Assembly: GCA_032158125.1 (NCBI GenBank)
Contig: JASKOT010000043.1
Location: forward strand, 58,143-122,142
Length of the DNA stretch: 64,000 nt
Direction of reading: 5' to 3'
Source: Papiliotrema nemorosa
Lineage: Eukaryota > Basidiomycota > Tremellomycetes > Tremellales > Rhynchogastremaceae
Part shown: positions 1-9,428 of the stretch, in pieces
Layout of the letters: every line of letters starts with the position of its first letter
Numbering within the stretch: position 1 is the first letter of the stretch
Notes under the pieces: model-generated
What the model saw: the letters and a program-made list of their open reading frames with translations, nothing else
Database searches by the model: none
Told to the model about the DNA's origin: nothing
Made by a program: the position numbers and the translations under genes

Positions 1-1513
1 GGAACTGTGACCTGCTTCCGAGGCTCGTTCTGCCAATCGCGCGAAGACTTCAGTCTGTCTGGCAGGAGTGAAGAATGATGCAGAGGTCATGTTGATCTGT
101 GAAGGGTCCGAAGGGGTATTGATGAGTTCTGGAAAGGTCCTGAGGACGGTGCTGATCTGTTGTTGCAATACTTGCAGTCGGTTCTTCTGCGAGGCGGACA
201 AGTTGGGAAGACTGGATAAGAACGAAGTGGAGGCTCTCAGCTCGTCAAGATAGAGCTATACCGTCAGGCATACCTCTGCAGCTTGAGCGGTAGACTTACC
301 TGTTGAAGAGGTCCGGATCGTCGAACAGTCTCAGAATCCTTATCCAGGGCATCCTTGCTCACTCCCCATACGAGACCCACCGTCTCGACCATCTCATCGC
401 CAGACCACATTGGGCTGGGCTTTCGCTTGACTTCGGGTGAGCCACTTCGAGCGCTCGTGGTCCTGCCAAGCCCCAATCCAGGCGATGGAGGGGGTTTGGG
501 CGAGTGGAACCCTGATGAAGCGAGGTCATCGTTTGCGTTTGGCGAGCTTTGTAGCATATAAGTTTGGACCTCGGATCGAAGTCGGAAGAGGAGGTCCTTG
601 TCCTTTTCCGACTGTGTTCGTGCGATCGGAGAAAAGTATGAGGATCGGGGGAGAGAGTTGTACAGCAATTGCAAAAAATGAGCTTGGTGCAGGTGAACCG
701 GGCTCAAGGAGGGTATGGACAACGTGAATGCTGCTTGTCAGCTGATGGCTTGAGGGAGTCTTGTCAACTCACTATCGAGCAAAGTGGGGATCTCTCTCAG
801 GTTGAGACCGCTGGGCGTCTTGGTGCCCTTCTTGATAACCCCCGAGAAGGCCGATATGGCATTGCGCCAACCCTCATCTCCATCCTCATCCGCCAGAGTA
901 CCCCAGAACTCGAGCAAGAACTCCTTGGGCAGTTTGAGCACATCGTCCTTTTTCTTCCCCAAGCCAAAAGAGGATTTACGCCTGGACAAGGTGGGCGCTT
1001 CGGGTGATGGAGGGGTGGGAGGGATGGGAGGTGATTTGGCGGGCCAATCTGGTGATTTGCTCGAAAAGTTGAATGTCAACCTTGAACCAGAAGGTGATGA
1101 CCCTTGTATGGCAGGGGAAGGCACAGGTGAATGGGTGGATGCTCTTGACCCGCCAGATAGTTGTTGTTGAAGCAATCTGTCACCTCGTCAGCCATAGTTT
1201 TGCCGTGGGAAGGCAGGGCGACTTGCGCAACTTTGAGAGAATAGATGTATCCCAGCTTGTCCACCTCGTCCCATCCTTCACGCTTGAATGGGGACATGTG
1301 ACCATTGCTGAACCGTCGATAAGCAGAGACGGGCGATAGGGGTGTGACATCGCTCTTTGGAGAAGCCGTCCTGTCGGTATTCGACCTGGACATTGCTGTG
1401 GACGGCGCGGTCGAGGTGAGTGAGAGGGAGGTCTCCGGGGGTGCGTCGAATTCGTCAGCAGGAAGATTGGTGATTGACCATGCTGAACGATGCCTCGTCG
1501 TTGTCGCTGCCAT
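1..1513 (-). CDS. Unassigned Ser/Pro-rich protein, N-terminal part only
   Basis: Exons 1513-1227, 1176-773, 730-300 and 255-1 give at least 459 codons with no stop, so the C-terminus lies beyond the left edge. The first ~170 residues are Ser/Pro/Thr-rich and look disordered (a PPIPPTPPSPE stretch). From about residue 175 (KLPKEFLLEFWGTL) the sequence looks folded and helical. The intron at 1177-1226 uses a GC donor (GCAAGT); only this donor keeps the frame from exon 1 (YIYSLKVA) into exon 2 (LLQQQLSGG). The other two introns are 42 and 44 nt with GTGAGT and GTAAGT donors. The layout loosely recalls the N-terminal region of fungal C2/MUN (Ync13-like) proteins, but that is only an impression because the diagnostic domains would lie outside the window. 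Confidence 0.75.
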
Positions 1514-1734
1514 GCTTGTACGAAAGGGAACCGAGTAGTGAATGATCGATGAGAAGAGGTGAAGAAGGGGTCGCTGAAATTAGCACGACCCCTTTGAAGA
1601 TGTCCGTTTGGCCGGGAGCACACCTCTAGATCTACACACCCCTCATCAGCTATGCACTGTATCCGTCGTTGGGAAATCTTCTTCACATGCACAGGATGGC
1701 TCAGTCAGCTCGTATGCATAGGGTCACGCAAAGT

Positions 1735-1779
1735 CACCACCACCACAACGTCCTCCTCCTCCTCCACCACCACCACCAT
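1735..1779. repeat. CAC/TCC trinucleotide tract
   Basis: Four CAC-type triplets, a TCC run and a further CAC run form an interrupted trinucleotide microsatellite in the divergent promoter region. On the minus strand it reads as GTG/GGA repeats. Confidence 0.8.
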
Positions 1780-2699
1780 CCGCTTCGACGCGCCTTTGGC
1801 GTCGCGTCGGGAGGCGTCGTTAGATCTCTTCCGCGTTGGGCAACTAGACGTCTGCTTGTAATGCACGCGACTACAACGTGCGGGACGAGGCATGCGCAAT
1901 TGCTTATGGAACCGACATGTGCTCGTCATCTGCATACAGGACATTATGTAGCATAGTGTAGCTGTGCCATCAATAACCCCATCCAGCTGAACTGGCGGCG
2001 GATTGACGGCTGGCCACATGCGAATCACGTGACCCGAAGATCTCAGTCTGCTGGTTCTTCCCACACAACAGCGCGTCTGCCTAACATCGAGAATCCCAGG
2101 CAGCCCCCCAGCCCGTCCAAAGGTGCAAGTGAGCTCTCATGTACACCGAGACTACTGGACGCAAGCAGCTTCAATCCGCTGAGAGGATTGACGGCCAGAG
2201 CGGTCATGATAAGAGCAATACGCCGATCTCTATGGCTCCGGTCTCAGACCCACTTTGCCCTTTGAGATGGAGAGCGCAACCCATAAGGGACTCGAGAGCA
2301 TCGTATATGATTCAAGGAGCAGCGATGGAGGTCGGCTGAGATGAGTATGACTTGACAACCTCAAATGGTACTGTTCGGTCGACACAGTTCGCATTGCTCC
2401 TAGTGATCTGGCGGTGTCCTAGGAGTTCTGTAAACCTGGCGCTTAGCATTAGAGAGCAAACAACCAGACTCCCTCTTCTCGGTGCATGGGATCATCCTTC
2501 ATTGTTCCTGCAATACTCTGTTTTCGGATAAATGCTACGGTGTGTTTATCCGATCCCTTTTCCGCATACCCGCCTTCCACTTTGACCGTCCCCTTAGTAC
2601 CGTCAAACGACCATACAGCCATGTGAGCCCTCTGGTCAGCTTGATCTGCTTTGTCTCCTCACTTCTGACATATATCTCGATACTCTCAGCCTTGCAAGG

Positions 2700-2706
2700 T
2701 ATATAT
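2700..2706 (+). promoter_or_regulatory. TATA-like element of the glycoside hydrolase gene
   Basis: TATATAT lies about 40 nt before the ATG at 2747, downstream of a pyrimidine-rich stretch. The position suits a TATA box with a short leader. Not tested. Confidence 0.4.
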
Positions 2707-2746
2707 CAAGACGACAAACCAACGCGGTAGATCACTAGCGGCCACT

Positions 2747-4581
2747 ATGTCATTCACCCCTCGACCTCTGACCGACCTCAATGCGTCCCTTCAAGTCGCG
2801 ATACAGCCATCTCCATGCGGACGTCACCTTGTCCGACATGCTCAGCCCGAATCACCATTCTTTTACCTTGGAGATACCGCTTGGGAGTTGTTTCATCGGC
2901 TGGACGATAAAGAAGCCGAGATGTATCTCAGGAATCGACAAGCCAAAGGTTTCAACAGCGTCATGGTTGTAGTTCTCGCCGAGCATGGGTACGTCGCATC
3001 CATCATCCCATAAGCACTCGAATAATTGCTCACAGTATATAGTGGCTTAGACTATCCCAATCGAGAAGGACACTGGCCATTCTTCCCTTCATCCGAATCC
3101 ACACCAGACCAATACCTACCTGATCTCCTTCAACCCAATCCAGCCTATTTCGACTTTATCGACCGAGTTGTCCGTTTAGCAGCTGGACTGGATATCACCA
3201 TCTCCCTAGTACCTACTTGGGGTCGATATGTCAATGGGGGTTACTACGAGAAGCCTATTCTATTCGACACCGAGAACGCCAAGGCTTTCGGAGAGTTCCT
3301 GGGTGAACGATACCCCTTTCACCCGTTTGTGCTTGGCGGAGATAGTGTGCGGTATTGGAATCCGGAGACTTTGAAGTATATCACTTCTCCAGATAAAGAT
3401 GTCAAGGATCTCAAGGTGGAAGATACTGGACCAGTCTGGGAGGCCATGGCTCAGGGTTTGATATCGGGGGAGGACAAGGCGAAAACTAGGATGGCGGATG
3501 ACGCCAAAGTAGCGGCATACAAGACGTTCATCACGTATCACTCTTCTCAAGGTGGGTGTCCCAAGCTTACGATTGCCACATTGCTGAATGACAGTATGGT
3601 TCAACGGGTACGCAGAAGCGTCCGCTTCAGCTCAGTTCCCCAAAGCCGACTGGCTCAGCTTGGATTGTGTCCAGACTGGACATTGGAATACCCCAGGTGG
3701 AGTTGACCCGACCGAGTCTAATGGACCTCCTCCCATCGACCACTGGCGCGGCTCATCACCGTATCAGGCTGTGCGGAAGATGTACAACACCCCTCGGCCC
3801 GATGGGAAGCCTCGACCTGTCATTGATCTGGAGGCGCATTACGAGGCCACTCATCATGCCTTCAGGTACGACCTACCCCTCTGGACCGCGGACGATATTA
3901 GGAACGGAGCGTGGCAATCGGTAAGCCTACTTTGCGTTTTGTTCTATGCCATAGCTTATATGCGTTTTGTTCTATGCCATAGCTTATACTCTAGATGTTT
4001 GCGGGAGCGTGCGGGTACACATACGGCTGCAACTCGATATGGCAGATGCACAATGGGGAGTCGAAAACTCACCCACCCATCGTCATGCCTGTGAGTCCTC
4101 GGACTTTGAAGCCTGAAATCATCATGACGTGTAGACCACAGCATATACCAATTGGTATCTCGAGCTCGACCTGTCCGGTGCTTTCTTCGCGGCCGTCCTT
4201 CGACGTTTCTTCCTCTCTTTACCAGACTACACTACTCGAGTTCCTGACTCTTCTATGATCCTCTCTGGGACCAACGAGCCGACAGATGGTTCTTTGGCAG
4301 AGGATAAACTTATAGCGGGCTTGAAAGCCAAATCATGGTGTATGATCCACCTCCCATACGGTGGGACGGTCACTGTCGACTTGTCGGCTGCGCTATCTCA
4401 GGGTGCATCCGGGTACCGCGCATGGTGGGTGGATCCCAAGACGGGTGGAAAGGCAAGTCTGGATAAAGGGGCTGTCCAAAATGTGGAAAACGAGACGAAG
4501 CGGGACTTCGTCTCCCCCTCCGAAGGGAGGATCGATACCGATTGGGTGTTGCTTCTAGAGACATTCTCAATCACTTCTTAG
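2747..4581 (+). CDS. DUF4038 / apiosidase-like glycoside hydrolase
   Basis: Exons 2747-2988, 3043-3551, 3595-3920, 3995-4090 and 4135-4581 give 539 aa. The N-terminal TIM-barrel-like part carries features of the apiosidase-like/DUF4038 family: [16 protein letters not shown] near residue 40, [12 protein letters not shown] near 135-145, VIDLEAHYE near 326-334 (acidic residues in a likely active-site position), and [10 protein letters not shown] in exon 4. The C-terminal part ([13 protein letters not shown], then a terminal WVLLLE) matches the small beta domain called putative collagen-binding in this family. No signal peptide is visible, so the enzyme is probably intracellular and acts on imported glycosides. 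It lies just upstream of a sugar transporter on the same strand. The true substrate cannot be read from the sequence. Intron 3 holds a 28-bp tandem duplication. Confidence 0.88.
3933..3988. repeat. Perfect 28-bp tandem duplication inside an intron
   Basis: The 28-mer starting TGCGTTTTGTTC is present twice head to tail (3933-3960 and 3961-3988) with no mismatch. Both copies lie in the intron 3921-3994 of the hydrolase gene. The intron is 74 nt; with one copy it would be 46 nt, the usual size here. Confidence 0.97.
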
Positions 4582-4815
4582 ATTATGTATCGACATGTCA
4601 CATGCAGACGCTCTCATACAAGTCTATACCTACTACAGCTCGTGATATTAAACGCACGCTTTGCAAAGCCTCTCGTGGAGAAGCGAGTCCTTCCAGTGCC
4701 TCAAAATTGAGCCCGATATTGTCGGCTCCCACATTGCATCGGCAAAACTAGTCTGATCGTCGCTCATTCTTGACTTGGAGACGCGGATGTGAGGGCATCA
4801 ACCGCCGATTTCGCT

Positions 4816-4832
4816 CACTTGCGGAGCAAGTG
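4816..4832. promoter_or_regulatory. Perfect inverted repeat CACTTGC-GGA-GCAAGTG
   Basis: Seven-base arms with a 3-nt spacer lie about 470 bp before the transporter start. The symmetry suits a dimeric DNA-binding protein, but no factor can be named. Confidence 0.5.
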
Positions 4833-5239
4833 AATCAAATCCGAATTCCGGAGATCATCAACATGGGGATTCCGAGCATGACCAACGGTCAATGATCCAG
4901 TTTCTCTGTGATTTTTCCGACGGTCTGCCGCGCAACGAAGGTTCAGAATCAGTTGCCGCGGCGCAGGCGCTGACCCCGCGTATGCATGATCCGACTCTTG
5001 CTATTTTCAACCCTTGACAGGCTCGGTCAGACTATCATACTGTATGTCGCACGAAAGAGGGGGAAGGAAGGAAGGAGGAGGTTGGTCGGATAAATCACCC
5101 GGGTGACAGCCGCATCTCCGTATCAGAGGTGTGGTGGTTGTTTCCCATTACCCGCCAGGTGCATTCTCCGCAGTGGAAGCCCCAGAGGTCTCAACAGGAG
5201 CCTCGGGTCCATCGTTCCGGTCTCAGCGTCAATGCATGA

Positions 5240-5248
5240 TATATATAA
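5240..5248 (+). promoter_or_regulatory. TATA-like element TATATATAA before the MFS transporter
   Basis: The element sits between the in-frame ATG at 5232 and those at 5262 and 5301. Transcripts starting downstream of it would lack the ATG at 5232, which favours a start at 5301 (context AACCATGTCG). Confidence 0.4.
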
Positions 5249-5300
5249 GGAAGGACAAAGCATGCATGTTGAGCCCAACAATAGCCCCGAACCCCCAACC

Positions 5301-7162
5301 ATGTCGAGTCTCACTGCCCCGCCTGCCGATAACCACACCCACGCCCCCGTGGAGAAGGACCTAGGGATCGAACATGAACATATCGATGATCATACCAAAT
5401 CGACCACTATAGCCGGTCATCTAGCCCATCAGCTCGACCATGAAGAGACACCCATAATCGCCCTCAAGTCTCACCCCCTGGCATGTCTTTGGGTGCTATA
5501 CGCTATCTGGGTGTTGATGGCTACTTCGTTTGATAACAATGCTTCGTCCAACATCTTGGGTATCCCGCAATTCAGGAAAGATTTCGGGCATTTCTATCAA
5601 GGGGATTACGTCTTGCCTGCGAAATGGCAGTCTGCCTACAGTGGAGGTCCAGCTGCGGCCACTGTCATTGGAGCCTTCGGGTGTGGAAGTGGGTCATCTT
5701 CCTCAAACTCAGATAGTAGAGGGGCGCATGCTGATTCCCAGTCGTTTCTGATAAGATTGGACGAAAGTTGGTGATTGGAATCTCGTTTGTCATCATCATG
5801 GTCGGTATCACCATCGAAGTCATCGCCAACATCTCACCTGATCCTAATGCCGTCTTCTTTGCTGGGAAATTCATCAACGGTATCGCTTCTGGAGCTTTGA
5901 TCACCACTTGTATGACCTACGTCGGAGAGGCAAGTCATCATTCCCTCTTCTTGCACCCCTTGAACGCTGGACTGATATCCAGATCGCCCCGCAGGCTCTA
6001 CGAGGTATCAGTTCGGCCGCTTGCGCATTGGCATTCACCATTGGACCGTTTATCCTCTCCTTCATACTCAACGCTTATGGTGGACTGGACAATTCTTGGG
6101 CTTACAAAGGTCCCTTTGTCGCGCAATACGGTATCACCGGAATCGGAATGATCATTTGGCCGTTTATGCCCGAGTCGCCGACTTGGTACCTCCTCAAGGG
6201 GAAGGATGAGCGTGCAGCCCGATCGCTTAGGACTCTGGGATACAAGGATGAACAGACGGAACAGAGGGTAGCTTTGATCAAGCTCACCTTGGCCGAGGCG
6301 GAGAAGGAGACTGCAGGTGCGAGTTACGCCGAGTGGTACGTGACGCCTTGTCTATGTGTATGGTGGACGAACACCCACTCATGTCCAGCTTCAAGAGGTC
6401 CAACTTGCGACGAACAATCATCGCCTCTATGCCGCTGAGTATCCAAGCTTTCTCTGGGATCTACTGGATCGCCGGTTACGCCACGTATTACTTCCAATTG
6501 GCCGGGTTCAGCACTTCCATGTCGTTCAAACTCGGTATCGCGCAGCAATGTTGCAGTGTCCTAGGCAACGTCATGTCTGTGAGTACCTCGGTCTCGCTCA
6601 TCCAAGTTCAACTGTCGCTAAACATCAGTGGTTCATGGTGGAGCGATATGGTCGACGGTTCTTGACTCTATACGGTCTCGTCCTCCTCACCATCCTCCTC
6701 TTCCTAACCGGTGGACTCGCCACGGCCGGTACGCAAGAAGCCATCAAAGGTACCGCAGGTCTGATCATCGTTTATTGTTGGTTATACAACGTCACCATCG
6801 GCGCTACAGCCTACGTTGCCATGTCTGAGATCGCGACCGATCGCCTTCGAGCCAAAACGGCAGCTTTGGCATTACTGTTCCAGAATTGTTGGGGGACCAT
6901 GTGGAGTTTTGTCCTCCCGTACATCTTCAACCCGGACAAGGGGAACTTGGGTGGAAAAACCGCATTCATCTTTGGCGCTCTGTCGGTCTTTTGCTGCGTC
7001 TACCTGTACTTCTATCATCCGGAAACCAAGGGACGGTCGTATGAGGAACTGGACGAGATGTTCACCGCCGGTGTGTCGGCACGAAAGTTTGGATCGTACG
7101 AGACCATGGCGAGACAACGAGGTGCAGAAGTCAAAGAGGACGTGGTGACTGGCAGGTTGTAA
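5301..7162 (+). CDS. MFS sugar transporter (sugar porter family)
   Basis: Exons 5301-5688, 5742-5929, 5983-6335, 6389-6578 and 6629-7162 give 550 aa. Sugar-porter signatures include SDKIGRK after TM2, an IAPQALRGISSA segment replacing the usual PxxxRG loop, MPESPTWYLLKGK before the central loop, VERYGRR after TM8 and FYHPETKGRSYEELDEMF after TM12. The His/Asp-rich cytosolic N-tail (~55 aa) and overall pattern resemble fungal alpha-glucoside/maltose-type permeases. Intron 5930-5982 has a GC donor (GCAAGT) that restores the conserved EIAPQALRG frame. Earlier in-frame ATGs exist at 5232 and 5262. The gene follows a glycoside hydrolase on the same strand, so uptake of the hydrolase substrate or product is a reasonable inference. 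Confidence 0.9.
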
Positions 7163-7343
7163 GTGGCTCTGGTCGGGGAGAGATTCCAAGGGGTCGGTGA
7201 TGCGCATGGCAGTGTAAGCGGGAAGGCTATTGGTATTTCAGTGGGAGTAAAGGATATCTTGGGACAGTGAGGACTGTGCCGTGTCCAATGCATACGTTCC
7301 GCTTTGTGTTGATCTAGGGTCTGTCGTGTGAACTCGGACCCAG

Positions 7344-8007
7344 TCATTCTTCCCATTAGCAAAATTGTCCTGATTGATGGTATCGAAGGGTACTGACCTG
7401 CATGAGTCTTAGCTTCGGCGACGCCTTTCTCTGCACACTTGAGATACTCCCTTTCCCTCTCCAACAGCGCCTTCTTCCTCTCCACACCCCATCTATAGCC
7501 TCCAAGCCCTCCATCCGACCCGACAACCCGATGACACGGCACGATGACCGCCAGCCCATTCTTCCCACATGCCTGAGCGACCGCCCGAACAGCTTTAGGC
7601 TGTCCTATATCCTGCGCCAACTGTGCGTAGGTCCTTGTAGAGCCTAACGGAATGGCAGAGATGGCTTCCCACACTTTGTGCTGGAAAGCCGTCCCGATGT
7701 TCTCGACCGGAACGCGGAGGGGCACAGACGGATCGTCAAAGTGGTCCAGCACGTCGTCTAGGATGGAGGAGCTACCGAGGGACGGGATAAAGTCGTATGA
7801 GGGATGATCGAGCTTGACTTGAGCGAGCACATTGTTAGACGTAGATCCAAGGGCGATCAGGCGGATTTTGTCTTTGACAAGACCAACCAAGACGTATCCG
7901 AAAGAGCTGGCCGGGCCGGTGATATATCGCATTATAGGTCTCGTCTTGATAGTCGCCGATCTCGACGATGTCTTTCTGCGCGACGAAGTGGGTAGAGTAG
8001 ACCACAT
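7344..8007 (-). CDS. O6-methylguanine-DNA methyltransferase (Ada C-domain / Ogt type)
   Basis: Exons 8007-7398 and 7348-7344 give 204 aa. It carries the suicide-transfer active site VPCHRVVGSDG (Cys158), GTAFQHKVWEAISAIPLG for the DNA-binding helix region and KAVRAVAQACGKN with the Arg finger. The fit is closer to bacterial Ada C-domain/Ogt (GTAFQ, LGGYRWGVERKKALL) than to short eukaryotic MGMT. The N-terminal ~25 residues are basic and Ser/Thr-rich. A 49-nt intron (7349-7397, branch GCTAAT) ends the protein as KTHAE; without it the frame runs on through the 3' end of the convergent transporter gene, which I judge unlikely. It removes alkyl groups from O6-guanine in DNA. It is divergent from the Ada N-domain gene at 8216. 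Confidence 0.92.
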
Positions 8008-8215
8008 ATCTTTCCAGAGATCTCGTTATCGTGCGAGGTGATCACATATCGCGAATGGCGGGTGCGGGTCGTGGTTCGAGGTCGTCGAGATTGAAAGCAA
8101 TGGTAGAGTAAACACAAACATTGAAAGCAACGGTCGATCCGACCGACTCTCTTGATACACTTTTGACGATGTGACTCGCCCACGCATCTGTCATTCCACA
8201 TACAAGGCAGTCAGG
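8008..8215. promoter_or_regulatory. Shared promoter of the split-Ada gene pair
   Basis: 208 bp separate the two divergent starts. The segment contains the 11-mer ATTGAAAGCAA at 8090-8100 and again at 8120-8130, both on the plus strand and 30 bp apart (three helical turns). Directly after the second copy is the palindrome CGGTCG-ATC-CGACCG (8131-8145). Ada proteins in bacteria bind a promoter box ending in GCAA (established); the likeness to this repeat is an inference. Confidence 0.65.
8090..8130 (+). repeat. Direct repeat ATTGAAAGCAA x2, 30-bp period
   Basis: Copies at 8090-8100 and 8120-8130 are identical over 11 bases and both are followed by a T/C then GGT. They are candidate operator half-sites for the adjacent AraC-type protein. 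Confidence 0.75.
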
Positions 8216-9088
8216 ATGGAGATGAGCGAACAAAGCCCGTTGTATGAGATCACGCTGTCCGCTACAAGCTATGAAGATGGTCATCCGACCGTATGGGACG
8301 AATCAGACCTTTCGCCTCATGGGTCTAACCCGAGCGGCTGTCTCTATGACGATCTTCTTCATATCAGCGATAAAAACGCACGTAAGTGTGGATCTCTCGC
8401 TGTAACGTTGACTTCAGACCGCGCCGCAAATGATGCGGGTTCGTTCACCAGTACATCTATTCCCTCGATGTCCTCATTCTGGGGCACAAACTCTACAGCT
8501 TCATCTTCGACTCTCGACACACAGCTCCGCTTGGAATCCACCGGGGCTTCATTATACCAGAGTGCAACACTGGAAACCTTGGGAAGCTTCTTGACCGAGG
8601 AACAACGCTGGGAAGCTATAATCACTCGCAACCCGCTCGCCGACTCACACTTCTACTACCTCGTCCCATCTACCAAAATATACTGTAAACCCACCTGCCC
8701 ATCCCGCCGTCCCACTCGTCATACCATCACCTACGTCACGCACCCTCGACTCGCACTGGACCAAGGATACAGACCATGCAAACGGTGTAGACCGGACCAG
8801 AGCCTTTCCGCCCATGACGAACGGCAAGGGAGGGCTATCAATCGGGCACAAGAGGTCATTCTGTCTAGGGTGGTAGATGATCAGTCGGTCTTGAAACTGG
8901 AAGATCTAGCTAGAGAGGTGGGTATGAGCAAGTATCATTTTCAGAGGGTCTTCAAGAAGATTGTAGGGGTCACACCGGATGGTTATGCAAAGTCCCTTCA
9001 AGCTCGTGAGTGTCTCGACAGACTGGATATCAAGCTGCGGAAACAGTGGCTAATAGGCAAAGTGATTCGAGAGCAAGGTCAAGCTTGA
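8216..9088 (+). CDS. Ada N-domain (methylphosphotriester) / AraC-type activator
   Basis: Exons 8216-9005 and 9057-9088 give 273 aa. Residues ~128-197 match the Ada metal-binding domain, with four zinc ligands at Cys157, Cys161, Cys188 and Cys191 (IYCKPTCPSRRP, GYRPCKRCRPD) at the spacing of E. coli Ada. Residues ~208-260 form the first AraC helix-turn-helix (LEDLAREVGMSKYHFQRVFKKI). The second AraC helix-turn-helix seems absent. The N-terminal ~120 residues are Ser/Thr-rich and unassigned. Splicing of 9006-9056 (51 nt) is optional, since the unspliced frame has the same stop. A possible 36-nt intron follows the GTAAGT at 8382. In bacteria this domain repairs phosphotriesters and activates the adaptive response (established); activation of the divergent methyltransferase is an inference. 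Confidence 0.88.
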   Translation: MEMSEQSPLYEITLSATSYEDGHPTVWDESDLSPHGSNPSGCLYDDLLHISDKNARKCGSLAVTLTSDRAANDAGSFTSTSIPSMSSFWGTNSTASSSTLDTQLRLESTGASLYQSATLETLGSFLTEEQRWEAIITRNPLADSHFYYLVPSTKIYCKPTCPSRRPTRHTITYVTHPRLALDQGYRPCKRCRPDQSLSAHDERQGRAINRAQEVILSRVVDDQSVLKLEDLAREVGMSKYHFQRVFKKIVGVTPDGYAKSLQARECLDRLDIKLRKQWLIGKVIREQGQA

Positions 9089-9104
9089 AAGAGCAAGGTC
9101 AAGC
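9071..9104 (+). repeat. 14-bp direct repeat spanning the Ada-like stop codon
   Basis: GAGCAAGGTCAAGC occurs at 9071-9084 and 9091-9104, a 20-bp period, with the predicted TGA stop (9086-9088) between the copies. A local duplication may have altered the C-terminus. Confidence 0.85.
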
Positions 9105-9428
9105 GGCTTCACGAGTTGACACCTCGGCCGATTCCCGTCTCTGCCCTGCTCCCTACAGCGGATATACTGCCTCGATTTCAACAGCGACATTCGACCCAAT
9201 CAATCTCGTCGATGTAGCTTGTCGTCGAAGCATGCAGTCGAGACGACGGGTTTCCGACAACACCACTCGATAGCAAAGCCATCATCGTGCAATTGTGATC
9301 TGCCAGCCCGGTAGTATTAGATGCAATGATTTGGCTACTCGTACTTGTACTGTTACTATAACTCCGAAGTATGTAAATACAACTCAGACTCAAACCCTCC
9401 CTCTCCTTCTGATCCACGTGTGCTGGAC
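9089..9428. other. Convergent 3' region
   Basis: 340 bp between two convergent genes. It includes a frame that could extend the Ada-like protein through an alternative acceptor (to 9273) but encodes nothing recognisable. Otherwise nothing seen. Confidence 0.5.

Larger units (their letters stand above)
1514..2746. other. Intergenic region between two divergent genes
   Basis: This 1.2-kb stretch separates the divergent starts at 1513 and 2747. It holds a CAC/CTC trinucleotide tract near 1735-1779 and a TATA-like element just before the right-hand gene. The short open frames inside have no protein-like composition and I see no gene. Confidence 0.6.
4582..5300. other. Promoter region of the MFS sugar transporter
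   Basis: 719 bp between hydrolase stop and transporter start. It holds a perfect palindrome (4816-4832), several CCG/CGG triplets that could serve Zn2Cys6 regulators, and a TATA-like element at 5240. No gene seen. Confidence 0.6.

Noticed and set aside
7015..7397. C-terminal extension of the methyltransferase frame
   Set aside because: It would run antisense through the transporter 3' end with atypical composition; a 49-nt intron with a good branch site gives a stop at 7344 instead.
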